From Torreya grandis (lineage: Eukaryota; Streptophyta; Pinopsida; Cupressales; Taxaceae): a stretch of 64,000 nucleotides of DNA. The first letter of the stretch is position 1; each line of letters starts with the position of its first letter. The stretch covers positions 1,261,001-1,325,000 of the forward strand of contig JARHVA010003188.1 of the NCBI GenBank assembly GCA_037957365.1. The letters run 5' to 3'. A program made the translations under genes and the position numbers. Below, piece by piece: positions 11,713 to 25,100 of the stretch. Below the pieces are notes generated by a model. The model had not been told where the DNA came from and ran no database searches. It saw only the letters and a program-made list of their open reading frames with translations.

Positions 11713-12340
11713 AGTTAAGATATTCAAGTTCAAATTGATTCATAATTGTAATTATGTATGATTTCTTTCTTGGATGTATTTTTCTATGTGTGTGTAATAG
11801 CTACCTTAGATACTTCACTAGCCTAAGCCATAATCCCCTAATTAAGTGTGTGTAATAACTACCCTAAAAGGAACAACCTTGGTTTGAGGTTTATGAATTT
11901 ATTACATATTTATCTCCTTATACTTCTTATCCATGTTTGACTATGTGTATACAATTGCTGCTAGTAATAGGCATAGGTTCTACGAGTACTTGTCCTTTTA
12001 GAAACCATCTAGGGAATTAATTCTTAAAAACCATAGAAGATTTCTTTTCTACCTTACCCTTCCCTCCTATTTTGAGTTTGTTTTGAGACCTACCCACTCT
12101 ATATTAGCAAATAGCCACCCATCTAACTCACATAGATATTCACTACCCTTATTTATAACCACACTTTTGTCTAAAAACCTAGTCAACAACCTACATGCCT
12201 TACTATTCCATCAATAGGTTGTAACAAATCACATACCTACAACTCATGCCTTGGAATGGCTTTTACCTCCATTGATATCCTAAAATGTTAGAGTATACCT
12301 TGTTAAGGCTATGGTGTGCATAAATCCATATCAACAACTT
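11713..12340. other. Resumed flanking DNA, no recognisable gene
   Basis: Continuation of the sequence interrupted at 4701. It contains two direct copies of a GTGTGTGTAATA(G/A)CTACC segment near 11789 and 11846. No coding signal was recognised. It ends where similarity to the gag region of element B begins. Confidence 0.4.
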
Positions 12341-12343
12341 CAA

Positions 12344-12560
12344 TTAGAATTTTCAAATAACATGGAATATTTTTCCACCTCCCATTAGACCCATTGCAAG
12401 TTTTGTTTTCTCAACATACCTTAGAGCTATTGGAACTGATATAGTTGTCATGTTACATTTTGTGGGTGGGTACACTTTGCCTGAAGCTTATGACATAGAC
12501 ATTAGAGATAAGAATGGTTTGATCTAATCTAATAAGCTTCCCCCAAAATTATCTATGCCC
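12344..12560 (+). pseudogene. gag remnant of copy A
   Basis: One frame reads like the C-terminal half of the copy B gag: FSTYLRAIGTDIVVML, then GGYTLPEAYDIDIRDKNGLI. In B the matching segments are FPTYLRAIGTDIPIML and GGYTLIKAYNIEIRDKNGLI. The segment is typical of Ty3/gypsy capsid C-termini in plants. The upstream capsid sequence that B retains (19040-19320) is absent. Confidence 0.65.
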
Positions 12561-13563
12561 ATCTTACCTAAATGCTTGTTATTCATTCAAACCTTGTTCT
12601 AATTTCAATTCCAAACAAAAAGTCTAAAAATACTCTAAAGAAATCAAAAGATACCATTGATTGGGAAGTAAGATGTAAGGAATTAGATGCTCAAATTAGG
12701 TAATCAAATCAATAATTTAGATTTCAACAAAATCCCTACTACTACCCTCTATAATTAAATATATTCCCACCATAGCATAATGTTCAAGTGAGGTGACAAG
12801 GTTAGCCTAACCTCAATAGGCCATGTAATGCCTACAATACAAATTCTACTCCTAACATAAGAGTCATGGTTCTAGTCCATAGTAACTTAGTTCAAGTAGA
12901 ATAATGGGAGCCACAAGGACATTATATGAATGTGAATGAGGGTGAAGGGCAATCTTTGGTTACTCAAGGAGGACCTAATACTTAATTAACAACAAAAGAT
13001 GAGAGATTCATACAAGCAAAATCAAATAGAGAGAATGGCAGTCAAGGAGTGAGCCTTGCAAACTTCCAAGTGGAAGATACACTAGTCCTAAATTAGATCA
13101 CTTCAGTTGTAACTAATATAAGGTCAAATATAATATCCTTTGAAGATGTTAAATATGTGTATAGAACTTCATATAACACTCCTTCAAGGTAACAAGATGT
13201 GAATGCAAATATGGTAGCCTCTACAATTCTTTCCTCTCTTTAAAATTAGAACTTGAGAAGGGTGACTCAATATTCATTACCTTAAGATCAAGGAACTTCA
13301 TCACCTACAAGGAATAAATAAAGGGTTAGTGCTTCTTATTTGAATATCATTTACTCCTTGAAGAATACAAATACTAGTATTTCTCTTTGAGTAGTACTCC
13401 ACATGCCTTGTCAAAAGGAACTAATTTAAGAGTAGTTATCCCAAATCCATATCAGTCCTCAACCATAAAATCATGGTGGTGTATCCCTCAAAAATTAACC
13501 TATTCATATTCTTTAACCCTCCACAAAATTGTAAAATCCACCACCTTTATATCTCACCCTCAT

Positions 13564-14925
13564 TTTGGGAGACAAACTAGTCCATAATTGCATTATGGAT
13601 AGTGGGGCACATACTTTAGTTATGCCCAAGTTAGTTGCAGACAAGTTGGGATTGAAATATGATCCATATATAAAATGAGTGTTTCATCTTGATGGGACAC
13701 TAACTAAGTTAATATATCTTATCAAATGTTTTAAAGTATTCTTACATGACTATCCAAGCTTTCCAATTTTACAAGATGTAGTCGTAGATCTACCTACACA
13801 TTTTGTCATTTGCCTATCAAGAGACTTTACCACCAAGAAAAGAGGATATATTTATATTTATTGGTCCTTCTTTGCCTTCACAAAAAATCATGGATCTAAG
13901 GTGACTATTCTAACATATCCATTTTCCATGTTTTACATTGAGCCATATATGGGAGCTAGTTCTAATTTGAATTATACTATCCATGAATAAGAAGAACATG
14001 TCATAGATGATGGAGCATCTTCCAAACTTGAAGGTATCTCTAATCTCTTTCTAGATGAGTATGGTTCTAACACTTATGAGTATGATCCATACACTTTCAT
14101 TTAAGGGACATACCTTGGCATATACATCATTCATGATAAAGGTGATGAACATTCTAAGGTAAACCTTGATGATATTTTTTAACAAACTATTAAAGGTAAC
14201 TATCTTATTCATATGTATGATGATGATACGTCTCCAAGTATGATAGAGCATGAATATGTCAATGATATTGAAAGTATACCTTATAAATATAAATAGGTTC
14301 ATGGATGTGGTAGTCATGAAGAAGATGATTTATGGAAGTAGTTTCATGCCATAGTACAAGAGTTTAAGCAAGTGAATAAGGGAGGCCTTCCAAAAAATAA
14401 GAATGAGTTTGAGAGTGAGGTCATTTGTGAGCCTAAAAAGAATGAAGATAAGTTTTAAATTAATATCAATAAGGTTGTAGTATTGGGAGAGTGTATTGAA
14501 TTCAAGGTAGAAATTTTTGTGGTCAAGGAGCAGCCTAGGCCTCAATCTGATGTTGATCCATTTATAGACACGATTGATCAATAAGAAGACCATTTTGATG
14601 ATCCTAGACATCAAATATATCATGTTTTAGGTGAAGGTGAAGTTGAGACAACTTTCATGGTTTCCAAGGAAAATAATGAAGAGAACCAAATGATCATGAA
14701 GGAGACCAAGTAGGCTACACTATCAAGTAGTCCTAAAAGAGACCTTGGAGAAATACTCCATGGAGTTTCAAATGGTGTACTTGCAGCTGACAAAGATCCT
14801 ATGAATGGTAAGTCTTTTGAACATCTTCACATGAAAAAACATTTAAACAATCATCCATCATATGGTGACTTACTCTCATGGAGTAGCTGTGACTCAAGAA
14901 ACATTTTGTTTGATCATGGTTAAAG
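13564..14925 (+). pseudogene. Retropepsin-like segment and acidic extension, copy A
   Basis: Around 13580 the frame reads VHNCIMDSGAHTLVMPKLVADKLGL, in which DSGA is the aspartic protease active-site motif. After the flap region, at about 13770-13990, comes VVDLPTHFVICLSRDF, the usual C-terminal part of plant Ty3/gypsy proteases. A further 900 bases then stay largely open and acidic (clusters such as DEYGSNTYEYDPYTF and SHEEDDLWK), with roughly seven stops, and close near SKKKGPITSN. No polymerase follows. The acidic extension aligns with copy B and has no function that I recognise. Confidence 0.6.
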
Positions 14926-15866
14926 CAAGAAAAAAGGTCCCATCACCTCAAACATATTTTAAGGTCTATATTTATTAGGTTAGGTGTGTTGTTTGAGTAT
15001 TTTGTGTGTGTTTTCCCCTAAATTCTTGGAATAATAATGTGTTTTTCCTTCTTGTTGTGTGTTTTTTGTGAGTTTGAAATATTTTTAAGGTATATAAATT
15101 TTAGATTAAGTAGAAGAATGACTTCATAGACTAATGGAAGGAGAAGGTTACTTGTCCTTTAACATTGCAGGCATGCCACCCCTATGAATCATGAAGAATA
15201 TTGACCAAATTTTGACCTCATGTCAAAATTGCTCACCCCCTATACGTTAAAACTTAATATATGTGTCTAATGTTTTTCATGGTCTCAAGTGGTCTTAGAT
15301 AGTCTTATGTGGTCATATTTGTTCTTGTCTATCATTGTCCAAATTCTAATCTTAGGCTCACTTTTCTTATCCCATGGTAAATTTCAAGCTCTTGGAATGG
15401 TAAAATGTATAATATGGTCTAAATTAATTTTTAAATTTTATTTTAACATCATTTATATCATAGTATCATGTTCTAACCTTTATTTGGCTTTTATATGCAA
15501 AAAATCACATTTTGACCACCTTTTGGCCCATGTGGAAGAGATGGATGTGCCATTCCAAGAAGATAACATTTAAGGAAGATTTCAAACATCCATGGTGTTA
15601 TAAAAAGGTTATATAAGGTTCAGGGATAGTCATAGTCTAACAAAAGCTAAATTTCAATGCCTAATCTTGGTAACATGACACTTTACAAGAACTTGTATGG
15701 ACTTACAAGATCATTTTTAAGTTTAAATAAGTTTAGAAGTATTATGATCCTTCAGATTATTTCACATATTTTTACTAGGTTTCAAGTCAAATTGACACTC
15801 CAAATACCTTTTTCCTCCATCGCTACCTTCACAAGCTCAAGAAGTAAATCTACATTGAATAGTATT

Positions 15867-15869
<3 letters not shown>

Positions 15870-15949
<80 letters not shown>
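15870..15949. repeat. (GA)40 microsatellite inside the LTR
   Basis: Eighty bases of perfect GA repeat. The sister LTR at about 22871 has only GAGAGA at the same place, between ATTGAAT and TTTAGG. The ORF at 15657-15998, with its Glu-Arg run, is only a frame through this repeat. Confidence 0.95.
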
Positions 15950-15953
<4 letters not shown>

Positions 15954-17956
15954 GGAGATAAAAATTTGGAAATTTTTAGAGGTCCAAGTAAGATTTAAAT
16001 CCAAGTCATTGTTTTATATATTTATATCTTCATCTTTATGAACAATTGCTAAGAGTGATAATAGGTCACTATGACTTATTCATCTAAGAGGGGTTTATTC
16101 TTGCACCTATTTCTTCATCTCAAAAATTGATGAAGAAGAATGATTTTGAGGGTGGTTTTTATATTTTTTGGATCTAATTTTCATGGGTGTTTAATTATAT
16201 AACTCATCTCCATGAATTAATTTCATTTGAAGGAAGAATGTCTTAGTGTATAAGGTGTTTCACTAAATTTTACTACAAGTCTATATTTTATATTCATATT
16301 AGTGCTTCTCAGAGGTTTATAGTGCTTAATTTTTCATGTAAACACCCTTAGTTTCATGTATTCCATGTTATTTTTCCTTATATGTTTTTCATTCCATAAT
16401 CTTCAAGTATGCTTAATTTTGGGAATCTAGTTTATGTTTGAATAGTATACCATAGGTTTAATTGTCAATCTTGGCTCAATTACTAGTAATATATCATAAT
16501 GTGAGGTTTTGAGATGGTATTATACTCTTATAAGTGAGTAAAGGTTTATGATAGGACTCCAAATGTACACTTTTCTAATGAGAGATTGTTATTTCCTTCA
16601 TATACATGTTGTATGGACTATAAGAGTAGCTTGAGGATGCTCAAAGTCATGGAAAGATACTTGATACACTTATCCATGAATTCTATAATATTAAACACCT
16701 CCCTTTCACCATCAAGAGATTTAAATTTATTAAATTCTCTATGTCTCTCAAATATATCTCTTACATTACTTTATTATACCTACAATCTATACAAGACTAG
16801 TCAAGTGAACATTGAAAGTGACATCATGTTTATCACATGATCTATGATACATTGAGGAATGATAAAAGAAGTGTGTATTGGTTTTATAATTTTAAGAAGT
16901 TCAAAATCTCAATAAATGTCTCTTTATGTGCCTATACAGTTAAAATGAGACCTACAGGCCCTAGGCATCTAGGTCCTCATTTTAGACCTAAAATCAATGA
17001 CAAAGCAACACAAATAAATCCAAGATGATGAAACCTTATCCAAGTCTCCTCAAGATAGATATAAATAGTCATCTAACCCATCAAAATAATATATAGGTCA
17101 TTCATAGTTAAAATTATAATGAGACTAATTTTATACTCTCTAAAGGAATCTACAAGACTATATGAGGTGGGCCAGATATAAGTGATTTGAATATGTCAAA
17201 AGGAAGTATGCAAACCTTGTAATATCATGAAATCAACCCTTCTCAAATATTTTGAAATATAATAGCAAGCCTAAGAGTGAGAATATTAGGTTCAAGGCTC
17301 AATATATAGTCCTATATTCTAAAATTTCACCTACAAGCCTATCTGAAGATAATTCCTTTTCAAGCTAAAGAGCTGAGGTGTTTGAAAGGTGTTAGAAACT
17401 AAATTGAGAGCTCAACTAAGTTAAAGAATATTGGGAGATCCATTTGAGATATGAGTGAGGACTAAGTTTCACAATATGTGGTCATGATTCTTTAATGTCA
17501 CCTACAAGATATGAGTGTCATAGTGGTTCAAAATTTGAATAAACTGAGTTGAAGAAGATGCACTTGAGTTTAAAGCCACTTGGACCAAACTAGGTATTGT
17601 AAATGAAGAGTTTAAAAACACCTATGCACTTGAATGATTGAATATTAGGTCATATGAGTTTATTAAGGCATGTAATATGTTAAATGAGTTTTTTCATATT
17701 ATTTTAAGGAGAATTAATGGTGAGAATATTCATTTGTCACTCTTTTCATGTAAAAAAGGGTAGTTTTTAGGGTGCTAGTCAAGGTGTCAAGAAAGTTTGT
17801 AATCCCTACACTACTTGGAAGGTTGGAACTACTTTATGAGTGAGACACATGTCCTTAGAGTTATATTTAGAGTGTACCATAACTCCCCTTTTGGTTTTAA
17901 CTCATGAACACTTGTCAATTTATCCTACTATTCCCCTCTCTCTCTTCACCATTCTC

Positions 17957-17964
17957 TATATAAG
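17957..17964 (+). promoter_or_regulatory. TATA box in the shared LTR
   Basis: TATATAAG after a CT-rich stretch (CCCCTCTCTCTCTTCACC). An AATAAA lies at 18045-18050. The pair is conserved in the sister LTR (TATATAAG 24886-24893, AATAAA 24974-24979), which supports use as promoter and polyadenylation signal. Confidence 0.6.
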
Positions 17965-18044
17965 AAGCCACTTTTGGCTAAGTTTGTAGATTCCACATCT
18001 AGTATGGTGAAGCCTTGATGGTTTGAATACTATTTTTTCCTTTA

Positions 18045-18050
18045 AATAAA
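18045..18050 (+). terminator. AATAAA polyadenylation signal in shared LTR
   Basis: Located about 80 bases after the TATA box; conserved in the sister LTR. Confidence 0.45.
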
Positions 18051-18839
18051 TATTTTAAAGATAGATTTTATTTCATAACTTCTTATCTAACTGTGTGAAT
18101 TAGTGCATGGATGAATGACAAGTGATAACCTTTTATCCTTGTGTTCACCTTACTCTTTCATGTTTTATGCAAGTAGTATACTCTCTAACACGTCACATAA
18201 AAGTGTAGTTAGTGCCTTTGTCTATCTCTAAGTGTAAAGTAAATAATTAGTGCCTAAAATAATACATTATGTTCATCTACCTTGAATAAGTGCATTCCAT
18301 ATCACCATCATGTTTGAAATACTTATGTTAGAGCAATCTAAGATTTTGAAGCGAGTCTTGTGAGTTATTTTTAATAATGAAAGTATATGGTATTCTAGTG
18401 GATATCAACATGGTGTATCACATATTTTAATTAGGTTAATTTCATGTTTCTTTTATCCTTTTTCACCCCCAAACAATCTAGTAGCATAGGTGATGAGCTT
18501 AAATGAATATATCTAGGGAGCTAGCCCTTCAATCTAGAGGTTTATCTCCACTATAGGTAACCCATAGGCCTAGAGGTAATCCAAAGTTATAATCACTTGT
18601 GATAAAGCTTGAACTACCTCTCTAAGGGTGAAAATTTGAGAGACAATATTTCTATCATGATCAGTGGGACTATTGTCTCAAGCACATCTTGTCAACATGA
18701 ATGTTGGTCTTGACAACATCATAGTTGCATAAGTGTTCCTCACTTAGCATTTGGCAAATCCACTAAAGGTAATATCTAGTTTTAGACCAAGTTTTATTTT
18801 TTTTTAGTTCATGATTCATGGTCCTTACTAGGTCATTTT

Positions 18840-19560
18840 CTAGTAGAATTAGCCATCCCACAAATCCACTCCCTCATCCTAAACTTTCTCTTGAAGTTCA
18901 ATACCCTAAGCTTGTCTTTGAATTTATAGAGCAAGAATATTTTGTAAGTCAAGAAGAGTGAATAAGAGTTTGAAGATAAAATTTCTAGGAAATATGCTTT
19001 CCTATCCTTCAATACTAAAAATCCCATAAACCTCAATACCTATGATGATATCCCTCCCAATGCCACCAAGAGTGTTCCCACTTTCAATGGGGAAGCTCCT
19101 ATCACCCTAAGTGAGCATATTAAAGACGTATCTAACTTCTGTATTTTCCATAATATCATTATAGTTAACATTGAAATCATATTACTCACCATGTCTCCAA
19201 GGGGAAAATCCCTTGATCGGTATAGAACATTGTCAGGAGGATGTATCACCACTTGGGACAAGTTTGCAGAGTTGTTGACTCAAAGGTTGTAATATAAAAG
19301 TGATCATACATCAGTTAAATTTTATCCAAAGAGGGACTAAAGAAACCATGAATGACTTCAATGAGAGGTTTCAAAGAACATGGAATACTCTACCACCTCC
19401 CATGAAACCCCCTAAAAATTTTATTTTCCCAACATACCTTAGAGCTATTGGGACTGATATACCTATCATGTTGCATTCCATGGGTGGATACACTTTGATT
19501 AAAGCCTATAACATAGAAATTAGAGATAAGAATGGTTTGATCTAAGCCAGTAATCTTCCC
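18840..19560 (+). pseudogene. gag (capsid) of copy B
   Basis: Frame from about 19043: PPNATKSVPTFNGEAPITLSE, then MSPRGKSLDRYRTL and ITTWDKFAELLTQRL. After a frameshift near 19315 it continues as TKETMNDFNERFQRTW and YLRAIGTDIPIML to GLI at 19545. The FNGE/P...I..H, LTMS..GK.L.WY and W..F...L..RF patterns are hallmarks of plant Ty3/gypsy capsid domains. It carries at least one frameshift and two stops. Capsid packages the element RNA; here it is clearly inactive. Confidence 0.75.
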
Positions 19561-20559
19561 CTAAAATTATTTATGCCCATCTTGTCTAATATTATGTTAC
19601 TCATTTAAACCTTATTCTAATTTATAATCCAAACAATAAGTCTACAGTTAATCCAAAGAAATCAGAAGATACCATTGATTTGGAAGCAGGATGTAAGGAA
19701 TTAGAGACTCAAGTTAGGAAGTCAAATTAATAATTTGGATTTCAAAAAAATCCATACTACTACCCTCCACAATAAAATATATTCCCACCTTCGCATAATG
19801 TTCAAGTGAGGGGATAAGGTCAGCCTAACTTCAATAGGCCACCTAATGCCTACAATCCAAATTCTATTCTTAACACAAGAGCCATGGTTATAGTCCATAG
19901 TAATTTGTTTTAAGGAGAAGAATGGTAGCCAAAAATAGAATATATGAATGTGAATTAGTTTGAAGGGAAAGATTTGGTTTCTCAAGGAGGAACTACTCCT
20001 CAATTGACAATAGAAGATGAGATCTTGATGTAAGGAAAATTAAATGGAGAGTATGGTAGTCAAGGAGTGAGCCTTAAAAACTTCCAAGTGTAAGATACAC
20101 TAGTCCTAAATAATAATACTTCAGTTACAACCAATACAAGGTCAAAGATAATAGCCTTGGGAGATGTTCAATATGTGGATAGAACTTTAAATAAAACTCC
20201 TTCAAGGCAACAATGTGTGAATGCAAATGTGGTAGCCCCTACATGTCTTACCCCTCTTCAAAATTAAAACTTGGGAAGGGTGACTCAATCTTCATTTAGT
20301 TAAGCTCAAGGAACTTCATTTCATAAAAATATGAAAGAAAAGGTGAATGTTTCTTCTTTGAATATCATTGACTCTTTGAAGAGTAAAATTACTAGTATAT
20401 CTCTTTTTGAACTACTCCACATGCCTGATCAAAAGGAACTACTTCAAAAGTAGTTATCCCAAATCCATATTAGTCATCAACCATCAAATCATGGTGGTAT
20501 ATACCTCAAAAATTCACCTACTCATACTAGTTAACCCTCCACCAAATTTGAAAATCCCA

Positions 20560-21935
20560 CACCTTTCTATGTCACCCTCATTATGGGAGACAAACTAGTC
20601 CATAATTGCATTATAGATAGTGGGGTAAGTACTTTAGTTATGCCCAAGCTAGTTGCAGACAAGTTGGGCTTAAAATATTATCCATATAGAAAAGGAGTGT
20701 TATATATTGATGGTATAATAGTGATGCCAATAGGTCTCATCAAGGGTTTGAAGGTATTATTGCATGACTATCTAAGCTTCCTAATTTTATAAGGCACATT
20801 TTTCTATTTTTCTATCAAGAGACTTCAATCCCAAGATATGATGATATATTTATGTTTATTAGTAATTTTTGGCCTTAAAAACAAGTTATGGAGCTAATAT
20901 CACTATTATAACATAGCCATTAGCCAGGTTTCACATTAAGCCATATGTTAAATCTATCTCTAATTTGAATTATACTATCCATGAATAAGAACATGTCATA
21001 GATGATGGAGCATCTTATAAACTTAAAGGTATCTCTAATATATTTATATATTATTATGGTGATGACACTTATGAGTATGATCTATATACTTTCATTGAAG
21101 GGATAGACCTTGGCACATACATCATTCATGATGAAGGTGATGATAATTTTAAGGTAAACCTTGATGATCTTTTTCAACAAGCTACTAAAGGTAACTATCT
21201 TATTCATATGTATGATGATGATAATTCTCTAAGTATGATATATAATGAATATTTCAAGTATATTTCAATTTTTCTTGCTCAATATAAAGAGATTCATGGA
21301 TGTGACAGCCATGAAGAAGAAGATGATTTATGGCAGCAATTTCATGCCATAGTATAAGAGTTTGAGCATGTGAGTAAAGTATCCCTTCCTCAAAATAAGT
21401 ATGAGTTTGAGAGTGAGGTCATTTTTTAACCTAATTACCATGAATATAAGTGTCAAATTACTATCAATAAGGCTATAGTATTAGGTGAGTGTAATGAAGT
21501 CAAGGTAGAAATTTCCTTGGTCGAGGAGTAGACTAGGCCTCAATCTGATGTCAAGACACTTGAAGACATGATTGATTAATAAAAAGACCAATTTTATGAT
21601 CCTAGACATCAAATATATCATGTTCTAGGTGAAGGTCAAGTTGAGACAACTTTCATGGTTCCCAATGAGAACAATGAAGAGAAATAAATGATCATCAAGG
21701 AGACCAAGTAGGTTACACTATTAATCGGTCCTAAAAGAGAACTTGGGGAACTATTCCATGGAGTTTCAAATGGTGTACTTGTAACTACTAGAGATAATAT
21801 GAATGTTAAGTATTTTGATCATCTTCACATGTAAAAAAAATTCAACAAACATCCATCATATGGTGACTTACTCTCAGGGAGCAGCTTTGACTCAAGAAAC
21901 ATTATATTTGATCCTAGTTGAATCAAGATAAATGG
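20560..21935 (+). pseudogene. Retropepsin-like segment and acidic extension, copy B
   Basis: The intact stretch 20583-20792 reads GDKLVHNCIIDSGVSTLVMP, then VADKLGLKY, GVLYIDG and IGLIKGLKV. The active site DSG(A/V), the following hydrophobic flap strand and the GLIKGL segment identify an aspartic protease of Ty3/gypsy type. Ala of DSGA is Val here. Downstream the acidic extension (about 20960-21930) aligns with copy A through YDPYTFI / YDLYTFI, HEEEDDLWQ and HQIYHVLGEG, with many TAG/TAA stops. The extension ends near a GSITSNMF segment, as in A. Confidence 0.65.
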
Positions 21936-22149
21936 TTCCATCACCTCAAACATGTTTTGAAGTCTCTATATATTAGGTTAGGTGTTTTTTTGAGTCTTTT
22001 ATTTTTTGTTTTCCTAAAATGCTTTGAATAATAGTGTGTGTTTCCTTATTTTTATGTGTTTTGTGTGAGTTTGAAATCTTTTAAAGGCATATCATTTTTA
22101 GATTGAGTAAAAGAATGACTCCATAGCCCAATGGAAGGAGTAAGATACT

Positions 22150-25100
22150 AGTCCATTAGTATTGTAGGAATACTACCCCTATGAATCATAAATAATGTTG
22201 ACCAAATTTTTACCTCATGCAACAATTGGTCACCCCCTATAGTTTTAAATTTCATAAAGTTGTCTAACATTTTTCATGGTCTTGTCATGGTCTCAAGTGG
22301 TCTTAAATAGTCCTATGTGGTCATACTTGTCCTTATCTATCATTATCCAAGTTCTGGTCTTAAGCTCACATTTTTACTCCCATGGTTATGGTTGAAGGTA
22401 TAATATGGTATAAATTCATTTTTAAATGTTTTTTGTATGTCATTTATATCATAATATCATGTTCTAACCTTTATTTGGCTTCTTTATATAAAAAACAAAT
22501 TTTGACCACCTTTTGGCCCATGTGTAAGAGTTGATCATGACCTTCTAGGAATATAATGTTTTAGAAAGATTCCAAACATCCTTGGTGTTAGAAATATGTC
22601 ACATAAGGTTTATGGATAGTCAAACTCTGATAGAACTTGTAGTTTAACATCTAATCCTGGTAAAGGACCCTTTACAAGCACTTGTATGAACTTGTAAGAT
22701 CAATTTTCAGTTGTAAAAGGATTTCAAGTGTCTCTTAGGATCCATCAGATCATTTTCTAGCTTTGTACTAGGTTTAAATTTTAACTAACACTCCAAACAC
22801 CTTTTATCCTCCATCGTTACCTTCACAAGCTTAGTAAGGCAAATTTTCATTGAATGGTACATCCAAATGAGAGATTTAGGGGATAAAACTTTGGAAATTT
22901 TTAGGGTTATAATTAATATTGAAATAAGTGGAATTTTTTTTCATATTTATGGCTTGTTATTTATGAATAATCTCTAAGTGTGATAGCAGATCACTATGGC
23001 CTATTCATTTGAGAGGGGTTTGTTCTTGCACTTATTTCCTCATATCATAAATCTATAGAGAGGAATTATTTTGAGGGTAGTTTTTATATGTCTTATATAT
23101 ACTTTTCATTGTAGTTTCATCATTCAAATCATCTCCATGAACTACTTTCACTTGAAGGAAGAATGTCTTAGTGTACGAGTTATTTTAGTGAATTATACTA
23201 CAAGTCTTTATTTTATATTAATAATAGTGATTCTCATAGGTTTATATTGTTTAATTTTTCATTTAAACTCCATAAGTTTCATGTATTCCATGTTATTTTT
23301 CTTGAGATGTGTTTTGGTCCATATTCTTCAAGTATGCTTACTTTTAGGAACATAGTTTGTGTTTGAATAGTTTATTGTAAGTTTGATTATAAATCTTGGC
23401 TCAATTTCTAATAATATATCATAGTGTGAGGTTTTTAGATGATACTAAACTCATAGAAGTAATGAAATGTTCAAGAGAGGAGTCAAAATGTACATTTTTC
23501 CAATGAGAGCTTCTTATTTCCTTCATATAAATGTTGTATGGACTCTAAGAGTAGCTTGAGGATGTTCAAAGTCATGGAAAGAGATGTTATTCAAATATTA
23601 ATGCATTATATAATATTGAATACCTCACTATCATTACCAATTGATTCAAATTTATTAAATGTTCCATGTCTCTCAAATAGACCTCTTAAATTAATTGAAT
23701 ATACCTATAGTCTATACAAGAGCAGTCGAGTGAAAATTAAAAGTGACATCACATTTATCACATGCTTTTTGATACATTGGTCAAGGATAGAGGAAGTGTG
23801 TAATAGTTTGATAAATTTTAATTTAAAAATCTCAATAAGTGTCTCTTTTTGTGTCTATATAATTAAAATGATACCTATAAGGCCTAGGCTTATAAGTCCT
23901 CATTTTGGACCTAAAATCAATGACAAAGAAACAGAAACAGAGCTAAGATGATGGAACCTTCTCCAAGTCTCCTCAAGATAGATGTAAAAAGTGATATAAC
24001 CCATCAAAAGAAAAGTTAGGCCATTCATAGTCAAAATTATAGTGATACTAAGTTGACACTCTCTAAAGCCATCTGTAGGACTATATAGAGGTGGGCCAGA
24101 TACAAGTAATTTGAATATGTCAAAAATAATTATGTAATCCTTGTAATATCATGAACTTAACCCTTCTCAGCTAGTTTGAAACACAATATCAAGCCTAAGA
24201 GTGAGAAGAGTAGGTTCAAGACTCAGTATACAGTACTAGATTCTAAAGGTTCACCTACAAGCTATCTGAAGATTATTCCTTTTCAAGTTAAAGATTTGAT
24301 GTGTTTGAAAAGTGTCTAAAACCAAATTGAAACCTCAACTAAGTTAAATAATATTAAGAGAGACATTTGAGATACGAGTGAGAATTAAGTTTCACATTAT
24401 GTAGTCATGATGCTTGAAGGTCACCTACAAGCTGGAAGGTAGCAACATAGTGGTTCAAACTTGAAGAAAAAAAGCTAAAGAAGATGCACTTGAGTTTTAG
24501 GCCAATTGGACCAAACAAGGAAAGGGAAATGAAGAGTTTCAAGACACATATGCACTCTAATGATGTAATTTCAAGTCAGAGGAGTTTCTTAAGGTATGTC
24601 ATATGTTTAATGAGTTGTTTTAGATCATTTCAAGGTGAATTCATGGTAGTAAGATCCATTCATCACTCCTTTCATGTAAATAAGGGTAGTTTGCAAGGAA
24701 CTAGTCAAGGTGTCAAGCAAGTTTGTAACCCTTAAAACACTTAGAAGGTTGGAAATACTTTAAGAGAGACACATGGCCTTAGAGATTTGTTTAGACTATC
24801 CCATAACTCCCTTTTTAGTTTTAACTCATGAATACTTGTCATTTTTCTCCTACTTTGCCCCTATCTCTCTCTCTTCACCATTATCTATATAAGAAACTAC
24901 TATTAGGTAAGTTTATAGAAAACACATCTAGTACGTCAAATCCATATTCATTTGAATACTATTTTTGCCTTTGAATAAAGATTTGCAAGCTAGATTTGAG
25001 TTCATAACTTCTTATCTAAGTGTGTGAATTAGTACATAGATGAATGATAAGTGATAACCATCTATCATTGTGTTCACCTTAATCTTTAATGTTTTGTGTA

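Larger units (their letters stand above)
12341..15152 (+). mobile_element. Internal region A: 5'-truncated gag-protease element
   Basis: This region aligns by eye with 19370-22149 at a nearly constant offset of about 7.0 kb, so A and B are two copies of one family. It starts inside gag, has the protease-like segment near 13570, and ends with a long acidic coding remnant. No RT, RNase H or integrase lies between the protease and the LTR. The 5' part of gag and any 5' LTR are missing. It shares the following LTR (15153-18641) with copy B. Confidence 0.7.
15153..18641 (+). repeat. Shared LTR between internal regions A and B (approximate ends)
   Basis: About 3.5 kb matching 22150-25562. It follows an AATGGAAGGAGAAGG purine stretch that may be the decayed polypurine tract, and it may begin at TGTCC. 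Similarity between the copies stops just after GAGACA (18641) / GTGACA (25562). It contains a TATA box and, about 80 bases on, an AATAAA polyadenylation signal, the expected order for an LTR promoter and R region. The ends could be wrong by 100 bases or more. Confidence 0.55.
18642..22149 (+). mobile_element. Internal region B: gag-protease-only element
   Basis: Bounded by two similar LTR-like blocks. Coding order is gag (about 18840-19560), protease (20583-20790) and an acidic region (to about 21930). There are only about 3.5 kb between the LTRs, with no RT, RNase H or integrase remnant, so the element could move only with enzymes from a partner. The same arrangement in copy A shows that the lack of pol is a family trait and not a single deletion. 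Confidence 0.65.

Noticed and set aside
15657..15998. ORF with a long Glu-Arg repeat
   Set aside because: It is a translation of the (GA)40 microsatellite and is missing in the sister LTR.
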